Below, in pieces: positions 1-8,305 of a stretch of DNA of 64,000 bases. Location of the stretch: positions 1,426,139 to 1,490,138 of the forward strand of contig NZ_JAASRM010000001.1 of assembly GCF_011761565.1 (NCBI RefSeq), written 5' to 3'. Positions within the stretch are counted from its first letter, which is position 1, and each line of letters starts with the position of its first letter. The notes under the pieces were generated by a model. The model was not told the DNA's origin. It worked only from the letters and a program-made list of their open reading frames with translations, and made no database searches. The position numbers were made by a program, and so were the translations under genes. This DNA comes from Rhizomicrobium palustre (lineage in GTDB: Bacteria > Pseudomonadota > Alphaproteobacteria > Micropepsales > Micropepsaceae).

Positions 1-61
1 CCAGCGGGCCCAAGCCGGCGCGAATTTGCGCGCCGCGAAGGCACGTGGCGTCTCCGCTCCC

Positions 62-2092
62 ATGAAAGATCAGGTTATGCCGGCCCGTACACCTCGCCAT
101 GTCGTCAAGCGCAGCGGCGAAATCGTAGTTTTCGACGCGGCCAAGATCCGCTCCGCCATTGAGCGCGCGGGTAAAGCCAGCGGCGAATTCGAAGGAAACG
201 AGGCCGATCTTCTCGCCATTCAGGCGGTGAAGGTGCTCTCGCACCGCTTTGCCGAATCAGCCCCGCATATCGAGCAGGTTCAGGACGTGGTCGAGCAGGT
301 CTTGATCAGCGCCAACCATTTCGCCACCGCCCGCGCCTTTATCGTCTATCGCGAGAAGCGCGCCCGCCTGCGCACCGACAAGCAGACCGTGGTCAATGTC
401 GAGACCTCGATCAACGAATACCTCAACCGCGCCGACTGGCGCGTGAACGCCAATGCCAATCAGGGCTATTCGCTGGGTGGGCTGATCCTCAACGTCTCCG
501 GCAAGATGACCGCCAATTACTGGCTCTCCCACGTCTATCCGCCGGAAGCCGGACGCGCCCATCGTGAAGGCGATATCCATATCCACGATCTCGACATGCT
601 GGCGGGCTATTGCGCCGGCTGGTCGCTGCGCACGCTTCTGACCGAAGGGCTCAATGGCGTGCCGGGCAAGGTGGAAGCCGCCCCGCCGAAGCATATGTCG
701 AGCGCGATCGGCCAGATCGTGAACTTCCTCGGCACACTGCAGAATGAATGGGCAGGCGCGCAGGCGTTTTCCTCTTTCGACACCTATATGGCGCCCTACA
801 TCCGCAAGGATGACATGAGCTATGACGAGGTGCGCCAATGCATTCAGGAGCTGATCTATAACCTCAACGTGCCCTCACGCTGGGGCACACAGACGCCCTT
901 CACCAACCTCACCTTCGATTGGACCTGCCCGGAAGATCTCGCCGACCAGGTGCCGATCATCGGCGGCGAGGAAATGGATTTCACCTATGGTGAATTGCAG
1001 ACCGAAATGGACGCGATCAATCGCGCCTATATGGAAGTGATGACGGCGGGCGATGCCAAAGGCCGGGTCTTCACCTTCCCCATTCCGACCTACAACATCA
1101 CCCCGGATTTTCCCTGGGAAAGCGAGAACGCCCAACGTCTGTTCGAAATGACGGCGAAATACGGCCTTCCCTATTTCCAGAACTTCATCAATTCCGAGCT
1201 GAAGCCGAACATGGTGCGTTCCATGTGCTGCCGCTTGCAGCTCGACCTCACCGAGCTTTTAAAGCGCGGCAACGGGCTTTTCGGATCGGCCGAACAGACC
1301 GGCTCGGTCGGTGTCGTGACGGTGAATTGTGCCCGCCTCGGCTTTGTGCATAAGGGCGATAAGCAAGCGCTCTTTGCCGCCCTCGACAATCTTCTCGACA
1401 TCGGCCGCACCACACTCGAGATCAAGCGCAAGGTCATCCAGCAGCATATGGATAACGGCCTTTTCCCCTATACCAAGCGTTATCTCGGCACATTGCGCAA
1501 TCACTTCTCCACGCTTGGCGTCAACGGCATCAACGAGATGATCCGTAACTTCACGAACGATGCCGAAGACATCACCACGATGCAGGGCAATGCCTTCGCG
1601 CTGGAATTTTTGGATCATGTGCGCGCCAAGATCGTCGCCTTCCAGGAAGAGACCGGCCATCTCTACAATCTGGAAGCCACGCCAGCGGAAGGCACCACCT
1701 ATCGCTTCGCCCGCGAAGACAAGAAGCGCTTTCCGGACATACTGCAGGCCGGTTCCGCCGATCAGCCCTATTATACGAATTCCAGCCAGTTGCCGGTGGG
1801 CTTCACCGACGATCCCTTCGAGGCACTAACGCGGCAGGAAAAACTGCAGCGCAAATATACCGGCGGCACGGTGCTGCATCTTTACATGCAGGAGCGCGTC
1901 TCTTCGGGTGAGGCCTGCATGAAGCTGGTGCGCCGCGCGCTGACCAATTTCTCGCTGCCCTATATCACCGTGACGCCGACTTTCTCGATTTGCCCCAAGC
2001 ACGGCTATATCGCGGGCGAGCATGTCTTCTGCCCCAAATGCGATGCCGATCTGATCGCCAAAAAACTTGCCGCTCCTCAGGCGGCGCAATAA
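62..2092 (+). CDS. nrdD: Anaerobic ribonucleoside-triphosphate reductase, large part lacking the glycyl-radical domain
   Basis: Class III ribonucleotide reductase, reducing ribonucleotides to deoxyribonucleotides without oxygen. An ATP-cone occupies roughly residues 11-100 (KRSGEIVVFDAAKIRSAIE). The barrel core follows, with the Cys pair MCCRL at 389-390 as the likely thiyl-radical site. The C-terminal metal knuckle reads C644-x2-H647 and C657-x2-C660, so one usual Cys is replaced by His. The protein stops about 20 residues after the knuckle, where family members normally continue into the glycyl-radical loop. That loop is encoded by the next ORF. The frame is open to the left window edge and contains a TTG at 26 and ATGs at 62 and 77. 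None has a clear ribosome binding site, so the start is uncertain. The first gene of an nrdD-radical domain-nrdG run. Confidence 0.93.
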   Translation: MKDQVMPARTPRHVVKRSGEIVVFDAAKIRSAIERAGKASGEFEGNEADLLAIQAVKVLSHRFAESAPHIEQVQDVVEQVLISANHFATARAFIVYREKRARLRTDKQTVVNVETSINEYLNRADWRVNANANQGYSLGGLILNVSGKMTANYWLSHVYPPEAGRAHREGDIHIHDLDMLAGYCAGWSLRTLLTEGLNGVPGKVEAAPPKHMSSAIGQIVNFLGTLQNEWAGAQAFSSFDTYMAPYIRKDDMSYDEVRQCIQELIYNLNVPSRWGTQTPFTNLTFDWTCPEDLADQVPIIGGEEMDFTYGELQTEMDAINRAYMEVMTAGDAKGRVFTFPIPTYNITPDFPWESENAQRLFEMTAKYGLPYFQNFINSELKPNMVRSMCCRLQLDLTELLKRGNGLFGSAEQTGSVGVVTVNCARLGFVHKGDKQALFAALDNLLDIGRTTLEIKRKVIQQHMDNGLFPYTKRYLGTLRNHFSTLGVNGINEMIRNFTNDAEDITTMQGNAFALEFLDHVRAKIVAFQEETGHLYNLEATPAEGTTYRFAREDKKRFPDILQAGSADQPYYTNSSQLPVGFTDDPFEALTRQEKLQRKYTGGTVLHLYMQERVSSGEACMKLVRRALTNFSLPYITVTPTFSICPKHGYIAGEHVFCPKCDADLIAKKLAAPQAAQ

Positions 2093-2115
2093 AACTCCCC
2101 AACAGGATGAATGCT

Positions 2116-2304
2116 ATGAACCAGCAGGTTTCCGTTTCCGATCTCGATGCTTCTTTGATCCTGAAGGATGAAGAGCGCCAGCCCTGCGAAGTGTGGACGC
2201 GCGTGATGGGCTATCACCGCCCCATCGCCTCTTTTAACCGCGGCAAGCGCGGTGAGTTCGCCGAGCGCAAGTATTTCGTCGAAACGAAATGCGGCTGTGC
2301 GTGA
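2116..2304 (+). CDS. Free-standing glycyl-radical domain of NrdD
   Basis: A 62-residue protein that matches the C-terminal glycyl-radical loop of NrdD: the motif TRVMGYHRP, with Gly32 as the expected radical site, then FNRGKRGEFAERKYF. It lies 23 bases after the nrdD stop and in another frame. AGGA at 2104-2107 is 8 bases before ATG 2116; an in-frame ATG at 2107 is less well placed. The protein has its own N-terminal extension (about 25 residues) and ends in KCGCA. The most likely role is to dock on the NrdD barrel and carry the radical installed by NrdG, as the stand-alone glycyl-radical protein GrcA/YfiD does for pyruvate formate-lyase. That role is inferred from position and motif. Confidence 0.82.
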   Translation: MNQQVSVSDLDASLILKDEERQPCEVWTRVMGYHRPIASFNRGKRGEFAERKYFVETKCGCA

Positions 2305-2329
2305 AGCTGCCGCGCAAGGACACCAAACA

Positions 2330-2932
2330 TTGCGTGTAGGTGGATTGCAGCCTTGGTCGACCTGCGACTGGCCAGGAGAGCTGGTCGCGACGGTTTTCAC
2401 CCAAGGCTGCTCCTGGGCTTGCCCCTATTGCCATAACCCTGACCTTCGCTGCCCCAAAGGCGATGGCCGCGTTGCGTGGAGCGAAGTGATCAGCTTCCTC
2501 ACCCACCGGCGCGGACTTCTGGATGGGGTGGTGATTTCGGGCGGCGAACCGTTGCTGCAAGGAAATCTCTGCGACGCGGCAAGCGAAATCAAAAAGCTCG
2601 GCTTCAAGCTCGGGCTTCATACCGGCGGCTCGGTGCCGGAACGCTTCGCCGCCGTGCTGCCGCTTCTGGATTGGGTCGGCTTTGATATCAAAGCGCCATT
2701 CGACGAATATGAAAGCATCACCGGTGTGCCGGGCTCGGGCGCGGTGGCGAAAGAAAGTCTGGCCCTGCTGCTCAAGAGCGGTGTGCCGCATCAATTGCGT
2801 ACCACTGTGCATCCCAAGCTTTTGGACGATGCGGCCATAGAACGGCTCAACGCCGATCTCGCCGCGCTCGGCTGCGGCCCGACGCTGATTCAAGAATTCC
2901 GCAAAGAAGGCGTGGCGGATACGGGGCTTTAA
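2330..2932 (+). CDS. nrdG: Anaerobic ribonucleotide reductase activating protein (radical SAM)
   Basis: Radical SAM activase that creates the glycyl radical on NrdD from S-adenosylmethionine. The cluster-binding motif CSWACPYC gives C27, C31 and C34 as [4Fe-4S] ligands, and ISGGEPL is the SAM-binding glycine-rich segment. The reading frame is open from 2252, overlapping the upstream gene. TTG at 2330 is preferred because AAGGA at 2316-2320 sits 9 bases upstream and the protein then begins MRVGGLQPWS, like family members. GTG at 2297 is an alternative that overlaps the upstream stop. At about 200 residues the length is normal. Its partner is the split NrdD immediately upstream. Confidence 0.92.
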   Translation: MRVGGLQPWSTCDWPGELVATVFTQGCSWACPYCHNPDLRCPKGDGRVAWSEVISFLTHRRGLLDGVVISGGEPLLQGNLCDAASEIKKLGFKLGLHTGGSVPERFAAVLPLLDWVGFDIKAPFDEYESITGVPGSGAVAKESLALLLKSGVPHQLRTTVHPKLLDDAAIERLNADLAALGCGPTLIQEFRKEGVADTGL

Positions 2933-2940
2933 GCCCCTTT
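2923..2940. terminator. Short hairpin between convergent genes
   Basis: GGGGCT-TTA-AGCCCC forms a 6-bp stem followed by TTT. It contains the nrdG stop and the stop of the convergent minus-strand gene. The T-run is short, so termination strength is doubtful. Confidence 0.4.
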
Positions 2941-4479
2941 CATCAGCCCCAGCCCATAGAGCAGCGGACGGAGTTCAGCGTCTGATGGGCGCCAGCGGCC
3001 GACCGAGGTCTTGTAAAGCGGCTGGCGCACTTGCGCGGCGCTGGCGGTGAAGACCGGGCGCGCAGAGCTGTGGAAGGCGAGACAGGCAGGATCAAACTCA
3101 AGGCCGCAATGATCCAGCATGCGCCGCGCCTGCCCCTCCAGATCAGCCACCACCTCTTCGTAGCGCACCCTGAGCAGGATCTCGGGCGGCAGCAGCGATT
3201 GCCAATGCTCCATCAGCCCCTCATAGGCGTGGAAGGCGCGGCCAAGCTCGCCAAGGTCATAGGCGTATTGAACACCCTGCACGAAACGCCGCCCATAGCA
3301 GGAAAGACAGGTATCAATGGGATCGCGCTGCACCCAGATGAAGCGCGCGCGCGGAAAGGCAAGGTGCAACAGCCCCGCATAGAACACGCTATCGAGGGAT
3401 TTGTCGGTGACACGGACCTTGCCTTCAAGCAGCCGCCCCATGCCCTTCAGATATTCCGCCGCGAAATATTTGAGATCACCAACGCCCGCGACGCCTTCCG
3501 GAAAGCGCGGAATGAAGCGGGTCACCAAAGGCGGCAAGACACCATTCTCGCTCGCGCCCGCGACATCCTTATGGCTCGCGAGAATCTGCTCCACCAGGGT
3601 AGTGCCGGAGCGGGGCATGCCGAGAATAAAGATCGGCGCTTCGCTATCGCTGCCGATGCCACGCTTCTGCGCCATTAAAGAGGGCGTGAAAGCGGACCGG
3701 GTGCGCGCGTAATGCCCCATGTTCTGCGCTTCGCGATAGGAGGTGCGGCGGCGCATGAAACGGTTGGCCTCGCCCAGGAGCGTGAAACCTTTCTCGGGCG
3801 CGCCGATATCGCCATAGGCTTTGGCGAGCGCGAATTTGGTGAGCGCGATGTCTTCGCCCTCTGTGGCTGTTTGAAGATAGCGCTCCATCACCGCGAGGAC
3901 CGGATCGCCCGGGGCGAAACGCTTAAGATCGGCGAGAAGATAGAATTCCGCGCCTGTTCTGGCATCTTCCTCCAACACCGCCCGCGCTTCGGAGAGCTTT
4001 CCAATCACCCGCAGCACATTGGCGAGCATCAGCGGCAGAAAAGCCTGCCTAGGCGTTTGCTCCCGCGCGGCGCGCAGCACATCGGCGGCTTCCTCGCGGC
4101 GTTCCTCCTGCATCAAGAGGCGGATCAATTCATGCATTGCCGCCTGATCTGACGGCTCCAGCGCCACGAAGCATTTTAAGGCGGCGATGGCGCCATCGGG
4201 CCGTGCCAAGGCAAAATGCGCGCCCGCGAGCGCGCGATAGGCCTCAGGCGCTTTGGGATTTAGCCGTGTGGCGGCTTCGAGATGGATGAGGGCTTCCCCG
4301 GGGCGGCGCGTCTTTAACAGCAGCACACCGAAATTATAGCGCAGGGCGAAATCGGCGCCGTCTTGCGCCACAGCTTGGCGAAAACGCGTCTCCGCTTCGG
4401 CGAAGCGGTTGGCGCGCAACAGCGCATGTGCCTCACCGGCCAATATAGCGCTGATTTTCTTAGAGGAAGCTTCGCTCAC
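2929..4479 (-). CDS. TPR-repeat sulfotransferase family protein
   Basis: About 516 residues in two parts. The N-terminal 230 or so residues are helical TPR-type repeats (for example FAEAETRFRQAVAQDG, then ALRYNFGVLLLKTRRPGEA). The C-terminal half is a sulfotransferase domain with the PAPS 5'-phosphosulfate loop FILGMPRSGTTLVEQ near residue 285 and a later segment (FIWVQRDPIDTCLSCYGRRF) like the 3'-phosphate-binding region. Predicted to sulfate a glycan or protein with PAPS; the acceptor is unknown. The frame extends to 4692 into icd and across its terminator. GTG at 4479, with GAGG 6 bases upstream, is preferred. There is no signal peptide, so it is likely cytosolic. Confidence 0.8.
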   Translation of the reverse strand: MSEASSKKISAILAGEAHALLRANRFAEAETRFRQAVAQDGADFALRYNFGVLLLKTRRPGEALIHLEAATRLNPKAPEAYRALAGAHFALARPDGAIAALKCFVALEPSDQAAMHELIRLLMQEERREEAADVLRAAREQTPRQAFLPLMLANVLRVIGKLSEARAVLEEDARTGAEFYLLADLKRFAPGDPVLAVMERYLQTATEGEDIALTKFALAKAYGDIGAPEKGFTLLGEANRFMRRRTSYREAQNMGHYARTRSAFTPSLMAQKRGIGSDSEAPIFILGMPRSGTTLVEQILASHKDVAGASENGVLPPLVTRFIPRFPEGVAGVGDLKYFAAEYLKGMGRLLEGKVRVTDKSLDSVFYAGLLHLAFPRARFIWVQRDPIDTCLSCYGRRFVQGVQYAYDLGELGRAFHAYEGLMEHWQSLLPPEILLRVRYEEVVADLEGQARRMLDHCGLEFDPACLAFHSSARPVFTASAAQVRQPLYKTSVGRWRPSDAELRPLLYGLGLMKGA

Positions 4480-4609
4480 CACCACCCTCGCCCGGAGGAT
4501 GGCTGGTTTAAGAGAGGCGGGCGAAAGACACCAAACCGGCGCGTCGCTACGTATTTGTAAAAGCCTCTCTGAGCGATTTTGCGACAATCCTCGTAAAATC
4601 GTGAGCGGC

Positions 4610-4644
4610 AAAAACAAAAAGGCCCGCGCGGAGGCGGGCCTTTT
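4610..4644. terminator. Bidirectional rho-independent terminator after icd
   Basis: The stem GGCCCGC/GCGGGCC at 4621-4640 is flanked by an A-rich tract on the left and TTTT on the right. Read on the minus strand it is a hairpin followed by a U-rich run just after the icd stop (4661). It also argues against the 4692 start for the sulfotransferase gene. Confidence 0.8.
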
Positions 4645-4660
4645 CGCAAATATCGGTAGC

Positions 4661-5875
4661 TTACTTCGCCATCGCGGCTTTGAGGTTTTCATCGACCTTG
4701 TCGAGGAAGCCTTCAGTGGTCAGCCATTTCTGATCGGGGCCGACCAGGAGCGCGAGATCCTTGGTCATGAAGCCCGCTTCCACCGTGTCGATGCAGACCT
4801 TCTCGAGGTTGTGGCTGAACTCGGCCAGGGCCGAATTGCCGTCGAGTTTCGCACGATGCGCAAGGCCGCGCGTCCAGGCGAAAATGGAGGCGATGGAGTT
4901 GGTCGAGGTGGGCTTGCCCTTCTGATGCTCGCGATAGTGACGGGTCACCGTGCCGTGCGCGGCTTCGGCTTCCACGATCTGGCCATCGGGCGTCATCAGC
5001 ACGGAGGTCATCAGGCCCAAGGAGCCAAAGCCCTGCGCCACCGTGTCGGACTGCACGTCGCCATCATAGTTCTTGCAGGCCCAGACATAACCGCCGGACC
5101 ACTTCAGGGCCGAAGCCACCATGTCGTCGATCAGGCGATGTTCATAGGTGAGGCCCTTGGACTTGTAGATCTCCGCGAATTCCTTATCGAAGACTTCCTG
5201 GAACAGATCCTTGAAGCGGCCGTCATAGGCTTTGAGGATGGTGTTCTTGGTGGAGAGATAGAGCGGATAGCCGCGGTTGAGGGCATAGTTCATCGAGGCG
5301 CGAGCGAAATCGCGGATCGATTCATCGAGATTGTACATGCCCATGGCGACGCCCGCGCCCGGCGCCTTGAAGACTTCATGCTCGATCACTTGGCCGTCTT
5401 CGCCGACGAACTTCATCGACAGCGTGCCCTTGCCGGGGAATTTGAAATCGGTGGCGCGATACTGATCGCCGAAGGCATGACGGCCGATGACGATGGGCTG
5501 GGTCCAGCCCGGCACCAGACGCGGCACGTTCTTGCAGATGATCGGCTCACGGAAGATCACGCCGCCCAAAATGTTGCGGATGGTGCCGTTCGGGCTCTTC
5601 CACATCTTCTTGAGCTTGAATTCCTCAACGCGGGCTTCGTCCGGCGTGATGGTGGCGCATTTGACGCCGACGCCATGGCGCTTGATGGCTTCCGCCGAAT
5701 CCACCGTCACCTTGTCCTCGGTGGCGTCGCGATGCTCGACCGAGAGGTCGTAATATTCGAGGTTCACATCCAGATAAGGCAGGATCAGCTTCTTCTTGAT
5801 CAGATCCCAGATGATGCGGGTCATCTCATCGCCGTCGAGTTCGACGACCGGGTTTGCTACCTTGATCTTGCTCAT
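4661..5875 (-). CDS. icd: NADP-dependent isocitrate dehydrogenase
   Basis: Oxidative decarboxylation of isocitrate to 2-oxoglutarate in the TCA cycle. The 404-residue length and the N-terminus ([19 protein letters not shown]) are typical of the eukaryote-like homodimeric class common in alphaproteobacteria. Visible signatures include the substrate-binding stretch [12 protein letters not shown], the conserved YDGDVQSD segment with metal-binding Asp residues, and [12 protein letters not shown] near the coenzyme site. GAGGAAA lies about 5 bases upstream of the ATG. A good sigma-70-like promoter precedes it at 5948-5976 and a strong terminator follows, so it is probably a single-gene transcript. 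Confidence 0.97.
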   Translation of the reverse strand: MSKIKVANPVVELDGDEMTRIIWDLIKKKLILPYLDVNLEYYDLSVEHRDATEDKVTVDSAEAIKRHGVGVKCATITPDEARVEEFKLKKMWKSPNGTIRNILGGVIFREPIICKNVPRLVPGWTQPIVIGRHAFGDQYRATDFKFPGKGTLSMKFVGEDGQVIEHEVFKAPGAGVAMGMYNLDESIRDFARASMNYALNRGYPLYLSTKNTILKAYDGRFKDLFQEVFDKEFAEIYKSKGLTYEHRLIDDMVASALKWSGGYVWACKNYDGDVQSDTVAQGFGSLGLMTSVLMTPDGQIVEAEAAHGTVTRHYREHQKGKPTSTNSIASIFAWTRGLAHRAKLDGNSALAEFSHNLEKVCIDTVEAGFMTKDLALLVGPDQKWLTTEGFLDKVDENLKAAMAK

Positions 5876-5947
5876 GGATTTCCTCGGAGATGGTCTGGCG
5901 GAATGATAGGCTTCGGCTGCCCGAAAACGGCCACAGAGATTGGAAGG

Positions 5948-5976
5948 GTTCTAGCCAAGAGTTCCGGCAGGGTCAA
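5948..5976 (-). promoter_or_regulatory. Predicted sigma-70 promoter of icd
   Basis: On the minus strand, TTGACC and TAGAAC are separated by 17 bases. This places transcription start about 65 bases before the icd ATG. It is a sequence match only. Confidence 0.5.
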
Positions 5977-5988
5977 AGCTAACCTATC

Positions 5989-6108
5989 ACCTCCCCCTTG
6001 CGGGGAGGTCGATTTGCGGAGCATAGCGAAGCAAATCGGGTGGGGGTGCGAGCCAGCCCCCCGCCCGGATCGCCTTCGGCTCTCCGACCTCCCCGCAAGG
6101 GGAGGTGA
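5989..6108. repeat. Long palindromic intergenic element; right arm supplies the trmJ ribosome binding site
   Basis: The left arm (5989-6011, built on CTCCCCCTTGCGGGGAGG) and the right arm (6087-6108) are near-perfect inverted copies around a core containing GATTTGCGGAGC and AAGCAAATCGGG. Each arm is itself a small palindrome. Elements of this look recur in alphaproteobacterial intergenic regions; related short palindromes occur here at 6868, 19610 and 23404. GGAGG at 6101-6105 in the right arm lies 5 bases before the likely GTG start of trmJ. Confidence 0.75.
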
Positions 6109-6110
6109 AA

Positions 6111-6860
6111 GTGAATGATTCGATGACCACCCCTGCCGTTATCCTTTGCCGTCCCCAGCTCGGGGAAAATATCGGGGCTGCGGCCCGCGCCATGAATAAT
6201 TTCGGCCTGACCGATCTGCGCCTCGTCGCCCCGCGCGATCCCTGGCCGAACGAGAAGGCCTATGCCATGGCGGTGACGGCGCGCCCGATCCTGGACGAAG
6301 CCAAGCTCTACGATACGCTGCATGACGCGCTGGCCGACCTCAATGTGGTCTATGCCACCACGGCGCGCGACCGGGGCATCACCAAGGAAATCATCACGCC
6401 GGTGGAAGCCGCCAAACGCCTTCGCAAGGCGCGGCCCGGCGACAAGACCGGGCTTCTTTTCGGGAATGAGCGCGCCGGGCTTGAGAATGACGATGTCTCG
6501 CTCGCCGATTGTGTCATCACCATTCCGACGGCGGAGTTCGCCTCGCTGAATCTCGGCCAGGCGGTGCTTTTGTGCTGCTATGAATATTTCAAGGCCGAGG
6601 ACGACACGCCCAGGGCCCGCGTCGAGCATGGACCGATGCATCGCAAGCCCACGCGCGAGGAGCTGTTCCAGCTTTTCGAGCATCTAGAAGGCGAGTTGAC
6701 CCGTTCTGGCTTCCTTTTCCCGCCGGACAAGGTGGGCCATATGACCCGCGCCATCCGCGCCACCGTCCACCGCGCCAAGCTCACCTATCAAGAGGTGCAA
6801 ACCCTGCGCGGCATGATCGTGGCCCTCGCCAAAGGCAAGCATCGGGTCGTGAAAGATTAG
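6111..6860 (+). CDS. trmJ: tRNA (cytidine/uridine-2'-O-)-methyltransferase TrmJ family
   Basis: SPOUT-class RNA methyltransferase expected to 2'-O-methylate position 32 of tRNA with SAM. The protein begins TPAVILCRPQLGENIGAAAR, with the conserved Asn-Ile-Gly-Ala motif. It carries the knot motifs LLFGNERAGLEN and LNLGQAVLLCCYEY, which form the SAM pocket. A helical C-terminal extension (to about residue 249) is typical of TrmJ. Three in-frame starts exist: GTG 6105, GTG 6111 and ATG 6123. GTG 6111 is best spaced from GGAGG at 6101-6105, which belongs to the palindromic repeat. The general TrmH family is certain; the exact target is inferred. Confidence 0.88.
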   Translation: MNDSMTTPAVILCRPQLGENIGAAARAMNNFGLTDLRLVAPRDPWPNEKAYAMAVTARPILDEAKLYDTLHDALADLNVVYATTARDRGITKEIITPVEAAKRLRKARPGDKTGLLFGNERAGLENDDVSLADCVITIPTAEFASLNLGQAVLLCCYEYFKAEDDTPRARVEHGPMHRKPTREELFQLFEHLEGELTRSGFLFPPDKVGHMTRAIRATVHRAKLTYQEVQTLRGMIVALAKGKHRVVKD

Positions 6861-6867
6861 CGCACCA

Positions 6868-6904
6868 CCCTCCCTCAAGGGGAGGGTAACAGAGCGGGTT
6901 ACCC
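6868..6904. repeat. Two overlapping inverted repeats between convergent genes
   Basis: CCCTCC/GGAGGG (6868-6886) belongs to the palindrome family noted at 5989. It overlaps a second perfect 7-bp inverted repeat, GGGTAAC/GTTACCC (6884-6904). The latter includes the stop of the minus-strand small gene. No T-run is present, so a terminator role is only possible. Confidence 0.5.
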
Positions 6905-7168
6905 TGAAATCTTGCCTTGCCAGACGGGCCAGCAGGTGGCGCGGCCTTTGGCTTTGGCGCCGTTATAAAGGCGCAGCTGGGCATCTTCGGCGGAGGCGCC
7001 GCGCTCAATCGCCGTATAATCGCCCCCTTGCCCGCACCACACATAGAAGCGGTGTTTGCCGGGCGCGAAATAGTCCGTCTGTCTGGCACTGGTAAGATTG
7101 TCGGCGACGGCGACGCCCGCTGCCGTGATGGCGATACCTGCCGCCAGAACCAACCAAACCCGTCTCAT
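6899..7168 (-). CDS. Small exported protein of unknown function
   Basis: About 89 residues. Starting at ATG 7168, it has a clean signal peptide (MRRVWLVLAAGIAITAAGVAVA, cut after AVA). A mature part of about 65 residues follows, with two Cys (WCGQGGDYTA and ATCWPVW) that could form a disulfide in the periplasm. A GTG-type start at 7180 is less likely because it would precede the signal peptide. I do not recognise the family. It lies convergent to trmJ and apparently has its own promoter. It could be a small inhibitor-like or structural periplasmic protein, but nothing in the sequence settles that. Confidence 0.6.
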   Translation of the reverse strand: MRRVWLVLAAGIAITAAGVAVADNLTSARQTDYFAPGKHRFYVWCGQGGDYTAIERGASAEDAQLRLYNGAKAKGRATCWPVWQGKISG

Positions 7169-7295
7169 CGCACGCCCCACGCGCCAGCAGTATTCTGTCT
7201 GGCAATACCGGCAAAGCTTGGCACGGTTTAAAAAGTATTACCACCGGCGGCGGTGGAGGCTTGGATGTCTTTTCCGCCAGATTCGGCAAATATGG

Positions 7296-8051
7296 TTAGA
7301 GCCGTTTGGGCGTCCCGCCCGCCTTGGCCAGCAGCGCGTTGAGCCCCAGGGCGACGGTTTCCAGCTCATTGGCATCGGTGCCGCGCGCCACAAGCTGCAC
7401 GCCATAGCCTTCGGGCCGGTAATAGGGGTAGGAGCCGATGGCAACTTTGGGGTGTTCCTGCTGCAGGAGCGCCAGGCCTTCGGCGATGTCGCCTTCCGCC
7501 ACCGCAGCTTCCACCGCCACCGCGCCGACCACCGCACCACGCCGCAGACGCGGGGCGACATCCTCCAGCATCGCCTTCATGACCGAGGGCACCCCGGCCA
7601 TGACAAAGACGTTCTCGAGCTGAAAACCCGGCGCGATGGAAACGGGGTTCCTGATCAGGCTGGCGCCCAAGGGGATGCGCGCCATCCTTTGGCGCATCGG
7701 GTTGAACGCCTCGCCCCGCTCGGCATAGCGCGCCGCCAGGGCCGCGAAGGCTTCGGGGTGAAGATCAATACCAACCCCGAAGGCCTTGGCGATGGCATCG
7801 GCGGTGATGTCGTCATGCGTCGGGCCAATGCCGCCGGTGGTGAAGAGGTAGGTGTAACGGGCGCGCAGCGCGTTCACCGCCGCGATGATCTCGCCCTCCT
7901 CATCGCCCACAACCCGGATTTCCTTCAGTGCCACCCCCAGCGGCGCCAAGAACCGCGCCAGGGCGTTGGAATTGGTATCCTGGGTGCGGCCGGAGAGAAT
8001 CTCGTTGCCGATAACAAGGATGGCGGCGGTGGGGTTTGCGGTCATCTTCAA
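7296..8051 (-). CDS. CinA-like molybdopterin-binding domain protein
   Basis: 251 residues forming a MoaB/Mog-type (COG1058) domain, as in the N-terminal half of competence/damage-inducible protein CinA. Visible motifs are IGNEILSGRTQDTNSN at the start and the family hallmark FTTGGIGPTHDDITADA near residue 70, then PGFQLENVFVMAGVPSVMKAML. The C-terminal nicotinamide-nucleotide amidase domain of full CinA is absent, so this is the stand-alone type common in alphaproteobacteria. CinA N-domains hydrolyse ADP-ribose-type substrates in some species; activity here is unproven. It is transcribed divergently from map. Confidence 0.85.
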   Translation of the reverse strand: MKMTANPTAAILVIGNEILSGRTQDTNSNALARFLAPLGVALKEIRVVGDEEGEIIAAVNALRARYTYLFTTGGIGPTHDDITADAIAKAFGVGIDLHPEAFAALAARYAERGEAFNPMRQRMARIPLGASLIRNPVSIAPGFQLENVFVMAGVPSVMKAMLEDVAPRLRRGAVVGAVAVEAAVAEGDIAEGLALLQQEHPKVAIGSYPYYRPEGYGVQLVARGTDANELETVALGLNALLAKAGGTPKRL

Positions 8052-8136
8052 AGTCTTTGATATCAGGGTCTTTGGGCGCCAAGGTAAGCCTCGCCGTCAA
8101 GGCTGCCAACCGCCCTGGAAGGCTGCGCGGCAGTAT

Positions 8137-8153
8137 CCACATCGCTGATGTGG
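8137..8153. promoter_or_regulatory. Perfect inverted repeat in the cinA-like/map divergent region
   Basis: CCACATC-GCT-GATGTGG has 7-bp perfect arms and lies between two divergent starts (8051 and 8306). It has no following T-run, so a protein-binding site is more likely than a terminator. The regulator is unknown. Confidence 0.35.
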
Positions 8154-8305
8154 TCAATTTCATCCGTCCCAGCCCACCAAAGCGGTTAAAGCCCCTGCTA
8201 AGCACTAATCCTGACAGTTCTGGTAATACGGCGCCGGGGGCCTTACATTAGGGCCCCAGCTCATCGCCGCCAGTGCGGCCAACCAAACGTAACGATCCCG
8301 CCCTG

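Noticed and set aside
2080..2120. Frameshift error as the cause of the split nrdD
   Set aside because: Considered, but the second ORF has its own ribosome binding site and about 25 extra N-terminal residues, and nrdD has a natural-looking tail; still worth checking in the reads.
4409..6118. A 569-codon plus-strand open frame opposite icd
   Set aside because: It lies antisense to icd, is Arg/His/Asp-rich as GC-rich shadow frames are, and spans the bidirectional terminator.
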